From Oscillospiraceae bacterium (GTDB taxonomy: Bacteria > Bacillota > Clostridia > Oscillospirales > Acutalibacteraceae): a stretch of 64,000 nucleotides of DNA. Shown here piece after piece: positions 58,622 to 64,000 of this stretch. Location: contig CAJTCS010000001.1 in NCBI GenBank assembly GCA_910574995.1, forward strand, positions 1-64,000, written 5' to 3'. The notes below the pieces were generated by a model that was given only the letters and a program-made list of their open reading frames with translations, did not search any database and had not been told where the DNA came from. Made by a program: the position numbers and the translations under genes. Position 1 is the stretch's first letter, and each line of letters begins with the position of its first letter.

Positions 58622-60223
58622 ATGAAGATACAGAAACGCCGCAAAAATAACTGGGCGCGCCGGTTAGCCGCCCTAGCTTTGGCACTGCTTACAGCCATCT
58701 GCTGCGCCTTTCCGGCGGCGGCTTCCGAGGGCTTTGCCTTTGGCTGGGACTCGGACGACAACACCGACGGGCCCCACTGCAAGTCGATCTTGATGCTGAA
58801 CCTGGACACGGACACAGTGGTGTACAGCCACAACCCGGACGAGCGCCTGCCCATGGCCTCCATGACCAAGATCATGAGTTACATTGTGGCCTACGAGGCC
58901 ATCCCGGACATTGAGAACACCATCATCACCGTGCCCCAAAGCGTGGTAGACGACCTGGAGGGGACGGGCAGCTCGTTGGCGGACGTGGTGGTGGGCGAGC
59001 AGCTGACCGGCCTGCAGCTGCTGTGGATGATGATGGTCCCTTCCGGCAACGACGCGGCGCTGACCCTGGCCGAATATGTGGATTCCCTGTATGCTTCCGG
59101 GCAGGTAACGCCGCCTGGCCAGGCCGCCCCAGAAGGGGAAGGGGCCCAGGCCCCCGCCAGCGCCCAGGCCGCCTCTATAGAAGGCGGCCTGGAGACCGCC
59201 CCCCTTTCCCAGGAAGGCGATGGGGAAGAGGACGGCGGCCCAGGCCAGGATGGGGAAAGCGGCCCAGAGGAATTTACCGGGGACGCGGCGGGCTATACCC
59301 CGGACAGCTACTTTGTCCAGCGGATGAACGCCAAAGCGGAAGAGCTGGGGTGCCGGAACACGCACTTTACCAATCCCCACGGCCTGCATAACCCCGAACA
59401 CTATTCCACTGCCCGGGACATGGTGACTATTGCCAAATATGCCATGACCCTGCCCAACTTCACGGAGATCACGGGCTCGGCCGCCTATGTAAAGCCGGCC
59501 ACCAACATGAGCGACGAAGAAGTGACCTTTACCAACACCAACAAGCTGCTGCTGAATTACCCGGACGAATATGGCAACACCTATTACTACCAGTCGGCCA
59601 CCGGCATCAAAACCGGCTCTCACGACCAGGCGGGCTGGTGCGTTGCCGCCTCTTGCACAGCCTATGGGTACACCTATGTGGTGGCGGCCCTGGGGGACAT
59701 GGAGGGCTATGAGATGGGCATCCACCGGGAGATGCTGGACGTGCGCTCTTTGTTCCGGTGGGCCGTTACCAGCCTGGAGAAAAAGACCGTGGCCGTGCAG
59801 GGGGAGGTGCTGAGCGCGGTGGACCTGGAATATGCTTTCCAGAAGGACCAGCTTTTGCTGGCAGCCGGGAAGAGCGCCAGCGTTATGCTTCCGGAAAGCG
59901 TGAACGCCAGCAGCATCCTGATTACGGTGGACAAGCCGGAAAGCGTCCAGGCGCCGGTGCGCAAGGGCGAGCAGGTGGGCACCGCCACCCTTAGCTATGC
60001 CAACGAGGTCATTGCCACGGTGCCCCTGGTGGCGGCGGAATCGGTGGCGCGCAGCGACCTGATCGCCGGGTGGGAACAGGGCAAGTCGCTGCTGTCCTCC
60101 CCTTGGTTCCTGGTGGTGCTGTTTGTCATCCTGGCGCTGGTTATCGTCTACCTGATCCTGGTGGTCATGTACCGGCGCAAGCAGCGGCTGCTGCGCCGCG
60201 TGCGGAAGTTCCGGGATATGTAA
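58622..60223 (+). CDS. D-alanyl-D-alanine carboxypeptidase (S11, PBP5-type)
   Basis: 533 residues. Signal peptide (LAALALALLTAICCAFPAAA); catalytic motifs ASMTK (SxxK, ~residue 79), PSGND (SxN, ~140) and TGIKTGS (KTG, ~residue 325). Between motif 2 and the next block lies an unusual ~75-residue low-complexity Ala/Gly/Glu/Pro insert (residues ~162-225). C-terminal domain, then one membrane helix VLFVILALVIVYLILVVMY and a basic tail, so it is anchored by a real transmembrane segment. Trims peptidoglycan pentapeptides. Confidence 0.93.
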   Translation: MKIQKRRKNNWARRLAALALALLTAICCAFPAAASEGFAFGWDSDDNTDGPHCKSILMLNLDTDTVVYSHNPDERLPMASMTKIMSYIVAYEAIPDIENTIITVPQSVVDDLEGTGSSLADVVVGEQLTGLQLLWMMMVPSGNDAALTLAEYVDSLYASGQVTPPGQAAPEGEGAQAPASAQAASIEGGLETAPLSQEGDGEEDGGPGQDGESGPEEFTGDAAGYTPDSYFVQRMNAKAEELGCRNTHFTNPHGLHNPEHYSTARDMVTIAKYAMTLPNFTEITGSAAYVKPATNMSDEEVTFTNTNKLLLNYPDEYGNTYYYQSATGIKTGSHDQAGWCVAASCTAYGYTYVVAALGDMEGYEMGIHREMLDVRSLFRWAVTSLEKKTVAVQGEVLSAVDLEYAFQKDQLLLAAGKSASVMLPESVNASSILITVDKPESVQAPVRKGEQVGTATLSYANEVIATVPLVAAESVARSDLIAGWEQGKSLLSSPWFLVVLFVILALVIVYLILVVMYRRKQRLLRRVRKFRDM

Positions 60224-60241
60224 ACGGGGCGGCCTGGCAGC

Positions 60242-60292
60242 TTTCCCCCGCCTTACGCCCCATTTGACGGGGCGGGGGAAATTTGCTATACT
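60242..60292 (+). promoter_or_regulatory. Terminator of the carboxypeptidase overlapping the accD promoter
   Basis: TTTCCCCCGCC (60242-60252) and GGCGGGGGAAA (60271-60281) form the stem; its loop contains TTGACG (60264-60269), which with TATACT (60287-60292) and a 17-base spacer makes the accD promoter. Confidence 0.7.
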
Positions 60293-60361
60293 ACGTCTTG
60301 TATCCGGCGCTTTTCTCCGCCCAAGGGGCGGCAATATACGCGAGAGAAAGGAAACGAGGCT

Positions 60362-61252
60362 ATGAACCTGATGGGATTATTCCGTTCCCCCCAGAACGAA
60401 CTGGAAAAAGGGGGAAAAGAGGCGGAGGACGCGGGCATCCGCAACAGCTGCCCCCGGTGCGGCGTGCTGCTGCCTTTAAGCGAGCAGCAGGAGAACATGA
60501 ACGTATGCACGGCCTGCGGCCACCACTTCCGCATAAACCCCCGGGAACGCGTCAGCTATATCGCGGATGAAGACACTTTCCGGGAACTGGATGGGGACAT
60601 GATGAGCCGGGACCTGTTGGGCTTCCCGGGCTATGACCAGAAGCTGCGCAACGCCAAGCTGGCTTCACGGGAGAAGGAGGGCGTGGCCTGCGGCACGGCC
60701 CAGGTGGAGGGCACGCCCTGCGCCCTGTTTGTGATGGACCCCAACTTCATGATGGGCAGCATGGGCACCGTGGTGGGGGAAAAGATTACCCGCCTGTTCG
60801 AGCTGGCCACAGAACAAAGCCTGCCCGTGGTGGGGTTCACCGTTTCCGGCGGGGCCCGTATGCAAGAGGGCATCCTCTCCTTGATGCAGATGGCCAAGAC
60901 CAGCGCCGCCGTGAAGCGGCACAGCGACGCGGGCAATTTCTACCTTACGGTGCTGACAGACCCCACCACCGGGGGGGTAACGGCCAGCTTTGCCATGGAG
61001 GGGGATGTTATCATGGCCGAACCCGGGGCGACCATCGGCTTTGCGGGGGCCCGGGTCATCGAGCAGACTATACGGAAAAAGCTGCCCCAGGGCTTCCAGA
61101 CGGCGGAATTCCTGTTGGAGCACGGTTTTGTAGATTTGATCGTCCCCCGGGCGGAGCAGAAGCGGGCGATTGCCCGGCTGCTGCGGGTGCACAGCGGCAA
61201 GCCCCTGCCCGCGGCTTGCCCCCCGGAAGCCGGAGAGGAGGAGCGAGCATGA
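60362..61252 (+). CDS. accD: Acetyl-CoA carboxylase carboxyltransferase subunit beta
   Basis: 296 residues. N-terminal zinc ribbon SCPRCGVLLP and NVCTACGHHFRI; VEGTPCALFVMDPNFMMGSM, PVVGFTVSGGARMQEGILSL and PTTGGVTASFAMEGDVIMAE, GATIGFAGARVIEQT of the crotonase-like carboxyltransferase fold. Works with AccA to make malonyl-CoA. The stop overlaps accA (ATGA). Confidence 0.96.
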   Translation: MNLMGLFRSPQNELEKGGKEAEDAGIRNSCPRCGVLLPLSEQQENMNVCTACGHHFRINPRERVSYIADEDTFRELDGDMMSRDLLGFPGYDQKLRNAKLASREKEGVACGTAQVEGTPCALFVMDPNFMMGSMGTVVGEKITRLFELATEQSLPVVGFTVSGGARMQEGILSLMQMAKTSAAVKRHSDAGNFYLTVLTDPTTGGVTASFAMEGDVIMAEPGATIGFAGARVIEQTIRKKLPQGFQTAEFLLEHGFVDLIVPRAEQKRAIARLLRVHSGKPLPAACPPEAGEEERA

Positions 61253-62016
61253 GCGCGTATGAGAAGGTATTGCTGGCCCGGGCCAAAGACCGCCCCACAG
61301 GCCTGGCCTATATCCAGAATATTTTTACAGACTTTATCGAGCTGCACGGGGACAGGCGCTTTGGGGACGACCCGGCCGTTGTGGGGGGGCTGGCGGCCCT
61401 GGGCGGGATGCCGGTTACGGTCATCGCCATTGAGAAGGGCGCGGACACAAAAGAACGCCTGCGCCGCAATTTTGGCATGCCCAACCCCGAGGGCTACCGC
61501 AAGGCCCTGCGCCTGATGAAGCAGGCCGAGAAGTTCCGCCGCCCGGTGGTGTGCTTTGTAGACACCTCTGGCGCCTACTGCGGCCTGGGCGCGGAGGAGC
61601 GGGGCCAGGCCCAGGCCATTGCGGAGAATATCACCGGGATGATGGCCCTGCGCACGCCGGTTATTTCGATCCTGGTGGGCGAGGGGGGCAGCGGCGGGGC
61701 CCTGGCGCTGGCCGTGGCGGACCAGGTTTGGATACTGGAAAACGCCGTGTATTCGGTTATCTCCCCCGAGGGTTGCGCCAGTATCCTGTGGAAGGATCCC
61801 AAGCGTGTAAAGGACGCCGCCGGGTGCCTGCGTTTGACAGCCCAGGACATGGAAGAGCTGGGCGTAGTCGAGCGGGTCATCCCAGAGGGGGAAAAGGATT
61901 TTGCCGCCGCGTACCAGGAGATCCGCACCGCCCTTTCCGATTCCCTGCCACAGCTGTTGGCGCTGCCGCCGGAGAGCCTTTTGGCCAGCCGTTACGCCCG
62001 TTTCCGGGCTTTTTAG
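61249..62016 (+). CDS. accA: Acetyl-CoA carboxylase carboxyltransferase subunit alpha
   Basis: 255 residues, the short AccA form common in Firmicutes. FTDFIELHGDRRFGDDPAVV, VCFVDTSGAYCGLGAEERGQ, SILVGEGGSGGALALAVADQ and SVISPEGCASILWKD. ATG 61249 with GAGAGGAGGAGC. Translation coupled to accD. accB/accC are not in this window. Confidence 0.96.
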   Translation: MSAYEKVLLARAKDRPTGLAYIQNIFTDFIELHGDRRFGDDPAVVGGLAALGGMPVTVIAIEKGADTKERLRRNFGMPNPEGYRKALRLMKQAEKFRRPVVCFVDTSGAYCGLGAEERGQAQAIAENITGMMALRTPVISILVGEGGSGGALALAVADQVWILENAVYSVISPEGCASILWKDPKRVKDAAGCLRLTAQDMEELGVVERVIPEGEKDFAAAYQEIRTALSDSLPQLLALPPESLLASRYARFRAF

Positions 62017-62091
62017 GCAGGGCCTGCGAAGGGGCCTTTTGTAGGGGCATAGGCGGGCAGGAAAAGGCCGGAAGGAGGCGGGCAGGAAGAG

Positions 62092-63012
62092 ATGCAGGTG
62101 ATAGACAGGATGGAAGGGGCCGGCGGGGGCGCGCCCTGTTCGTTGGCGCTTGGGACGTTTGACGGGGTGCACCGGGGCCATATGGCCGTGATACGGGCCG
62201 GGGTAGAGGGGGCGCGGCAGGGCCTGGAGCCCGGGGCGTTCACCTTTGTCCGCCCTCCCCAAGGCGGCGGGCAGGTGGTTACGGCCCGGGACAAGAGGAA
62301 GCTGCTGGAACGGGCGGGCGTCCGCCGCCTGTATTGCATGGACTTTGCCAGCCTGCGGGGCATAGAGGCCCGGCGTTTTGTAGAAGATATATTGTTTGAG
62401 AAGTGCGGGGCCAAGCGGCTGTGCTGCGGGGAAGACTACCGCTTTGGCCGGGGCGCGGCCGGGGACGTGGCCTTGCTGCGGCGGCTGTGCGACGCGGCCG
62501 GGGTGCAGCTGCGGGTGGCGCCGCCTGTGCTGGAAGGCGGGGAAAAGGTCAGCTCCACCCGGATACGGGAGGCCATAGGGCGGGGGGATATCCTGACGGC
62601 CAACCGGCTGCTGGGCAGGCCCTTCAGCTTTTCCTTAGAGGTCATCCACGGCAACCATATCGGCACGGGGCTGGGCACGCCCACCATCAACCAGGCCATG
62701 CCGGAGGGCTTTGTGCAGGCCCGCTTCGGGGTATACGCCGCCTGGTGCCGGGTATCCGGGGAGTTTTTCTATGGGGTGACGAACATTGGCGTAAAGCCCA
62801 CGGTGGGCTCGGACCGGGTGCTGGCCGAGACCTGGATGCCTGCCTTTTCCGGCGACCTGTACGGCAGGCGCGTGCGGGTGTTTTTGCTGGATTTTATCCG
62901 GCCGGAAAAGAAATTTGCCTCGCTGGAGGGGCTGAAGGCCGAGATACGGCGCAACGCGGAACAGGCGGAGGAGATTGCGGCGCGCGCGCGCCTTACGGAT
63001 TTTGGCATTTGA
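62092..63012 (+). CDS. ribF: Bifunctional riboflavin kinase/FMN adenylyltransferase
   Basis: 306 residues. N-terminal nucleotidyltransferase: LALGTFDGVHRGHMAVIRAG and SSTRIREAIGRGD (the second adenylyl motif); C-terminal kinase: GLGTPTINQAMPEG (GxPTxN) and the RVFLLDFIRPEKKFASLE tail. Makes FMN and FAD, the cofactors of many redox-island proteins, though it belongs to the core region. ATG 62092 with GGAAGGAGGC. Confidence 0.94.
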   Translation: MQVIDRMEGAGGGAPCSLALGTFDGVHRGHMAVIRAGVEGARQGLEPGAFTFVRPPQGGGQVVTARDKRKLLERAGVRRLYCMDFASLRGIEARRFVEDILFEKCGAKRLCCGEDYRFGRGAAGDVALLRRLCDAAGVQLRVAPPVLEGGEKVSSTRIREAIGRGDILTANRLLGRPFSFSLEVIHGNHIGTGLGTPTINQAMPEGFVQARFGVYAAWCRVSGEFFYGVTNIGVKPTVGSDRVLAETWMPAFSGDLYGRRVRVFLLDFIRPEKKFASLEGLKAEIRRNAEQAEEIAARARLTDFGI

Positions 63013-63039
63013 GGGGGGCGGCGCGCGTCCATTTCCCAC

Positions 63040-63068
63040 TTTACAAATGCGGCCGCCTATGCTAAAAT
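63040..63068 (+). promoter_or_regulatory. Promoter of rpsO
   Basis: TTTACA (63040-63045), 17-base spacer, TAAAAT (63063-63068). The ~130-base leader to the rpsO ATG is GC-rich and able to fold, in line with S15 leader control in other bacteria (inference). Confidence 0.65.
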
Positions 63069-63206
63069 AGTCCCGATACCCTACCCTCGGACAGTGGAAA
63101 CACCGGCCCTGCCTGTGGGTAACGGCGCAGCCGCGGGGAAGCGGGCGGCGCCGCAGCGGGTGGAATAACAGGGTGCGGCACAGCGCCGCAGGAAAGGTGA
63201 TTTACC

Positions 63207-63470
63207 ATGACAAAAACAGAAAAGACCGAGATCATCCAGAAGTACGCCCGCCACGAAGGCGACACCGGCTCACCCGAGGTGCAGGTTGCCGTGCTGACCA
63301 AGCGCATCAACGACCTGACCGAGCACCTGCGGGAAAACAAGAAGGACCACCATTCCCGCCGGGGCCTGTTGAAGATGGTTGGCCAGCGCCGCAGCCTGCT
63401 CAATTACCTGATTAAGATCGACATCGAGCGGTACCGCGCCATCATCGCCGAGCTGGGCATCCGCAAGTAA
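63207..63470 (+). CDS. rpsO: 30S ribosomal protein S15
   Basis: 87 residues; [60 protein letters not shown] are textbook S15, binding the central domain of 16S rRNA. Ribosome site GAAAGGTGA. Followed by pnp, the standard order. Confidence 0.98.
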   Translation: MTKTEKTEIIQKYARHEGDTGSPEVQVAVLTKRINDLTEHLRENKKDHHSRRGLLKMVGQRRSLLNYLIKIDIERYRAIIAELGIRK

Positions 63471-63503
63471 GGGCCTGTGCGGGCCACAAAAACCGATTCT
63501 GCA

Positions 63504-63540
63504 GTATCCCCTTTGTTATAAATTTTAAGAAAGGGGATAC
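63504..63540 (+). promoter_or_regulatory. Hairpin in the rpsO-pnp spacer
   Basis: GTATCCCCTT (63504-63513) pairs perfectly with AAGGGGATAC (63531-63540) over a 17-base loop. No T tail. In E. coli a pnp leader hairpin is cut by RNase III and mediates autocontrol; a similar role is possible here. Confidence 0.5.
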
Positions 63541-63704
63541 AAGGGCCAGAGGCTGCGGCTGCGGGCTATTTTTCAGCCGCGCGCCCAGCCTTTCGCTCTT
63601 TTTTGGCGGAACCTGTTTAATAAAGAGCGCAGCGTAGCGCCGCGCTGTTTCTTAAGCAGGCCCGCCGTCAGAAATCCCTGCAAAAGGGGAGAAAGGACAA
63701 CGAT

Positions 63705-64000
63705 ATGTTTGAAAATTTCAAGGTTTATGAGACTACCTTTGCCGGCCGGCCGCTGAAAGTGGAGACCGGCAAAATGGGCCAGCTGGCTAACGGCGAATGC
63801 CTGGTGCGGTATGGGGACACGGTGGTGCATGTGGCCGCCACAGCCTCGGCAAAGCCCCGGGACGGCATCGACTTCTTCCCGCTGTCCGTGGACTTTGAGG
63901 AAAAGCTGTATTCCGTGGGCAAGATACCCGGCTCGTTCCTCAAGCGCGAGGGCCGCCCTTCAGACAAGGCCATCCTGGTATGCCGCATGATCGACCGGCC
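63705..64000 (+). CDS. pnp: Polynucleotide phosphorylase, N-terminal part
   Basis: Starts at ATG 63705 (GAGAAAGGACAAC) with [20 protein letters not shown], then [20 protein letters not shown], and [34 protein letters not shown], the first RNase PH domain of PNPase. Runs off the right edge after ~98 codons. Degrades RNA 3' to 5' by phosphorolysis. Confidence 0.95.
   Translation, partial: MFENFKVYETTFAGRPLKVETGKMGQLANGECLVRYGDTVVHVAATASAKPRDGIDFFPLSVDFEEKLYSVGKIPGSFLKREGRPSDKAILVCRMIDR

Noticed and set aside
1-64000. CRISPR arrays, rRNA or tRNA genes, replication origin
   Set aside because: I saw no regularly spaced repeats with unique spacers, no rRNA-like sequence, no cloverleaf with a tRNA-type acceptor/CCA context and no DnaA-box cluster. 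Short tRNAs could be missed by eye.

Overview
The window looks like chromosome of a strictly anaerobic, high-GC member of the Clostridia (Bacillota), most likely a gut Oscillospirales/Ruminococcaceae-type organism. This is inferred from gene content: a glycyl-radical enzyme with its activase, several radical-SAM and Fe-S proteins, SLH-anchored and lipobox proteins with no sign of an outer membrane, AccD-AccA and rpsO-pnp gene pairs, and debris of Tn916/CTn-like conjugative elements. I saw no rRNA, tRNA or CRISPR array.

Layout. 1-2.4 kb: a low-molecular-weight phosphatase, a HipA-like kinase and an orphan 63-aa gene. 2.4-5.85 kb: a visibly AT-richer island bounded by two copies of a 118-119 bp repeat, holding a serine-recombinase remnant run into a 5'-truncated STAND-type NTPase and a toxin-like ORF. 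5.85-8.8 kb: decayed conjugative-element genes, three of whose insertions are copies of one 111-125 bp miniature element; removing the element plus one TA restores the reading frame exactly. 8.9-28.0 kb: a redox island with three flavin reductases, five aldo/keto reductases, an Fe-alcohol dehydrogenase, a RibD-C/DHFR-like reductase, an NADPH-dependent FMN-reductase-type protein, FOUR exported flavodoxins (one on SLH domains, three lipoproteins), a DUF4405 membrane protein with paired histidines, a DUF362 lipoprotein and a permease. A LysR regulator sits in the middle. Six promoters spread over 17 kb (one of them upstream of the orphan gene at 2 kb) share an identical 63-bp geometry: a dyad, a second conserved element and a -10, always at the same spacing. 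28.0-30.6 kb: more conjugative-element debris (KTR protein, XRE regulator, broken sigma factor) and a 5'-truncated IS110 transposase. 30.7-34.7 kb: an ACGX-repeat peptide with its radical SAM/SPASM enzyme, an FMN/Fe-S protein, a nitroreductase, a macrodomain protein and a truncated sirtuin, divergent from an HxlR regulator. 34.9-64 kb: GC-rich core genome (MBL hydrolase, transaldolase-like aldolase, glycyl-radical enzyme and activase, M3 peptidase, MgtC, M23 and C39 peptidases, HemW, MnmA, rRNA methyltransferase, DAHP synthase, SbcCD, D,D-carboxypeptidase, AccDA, RibF, S15, PNPase).

How it fits together (inference): reducing equivalents from cytoplasmic reductases could be passed across the membrane (DUF4405) to flavodoxins displayed outside the cell, so the 14.7-28 kb cluster is a candidate extracytoplasmic electron-transfer system under one LysR-type regulator. 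Because conjugative-element fragments lie on both sides, it may have arrived as cargo. Several members are broken (MATE transporter, two alpha/beta hydrolases, a flavoprotein), so the regulon appears to be in flux.
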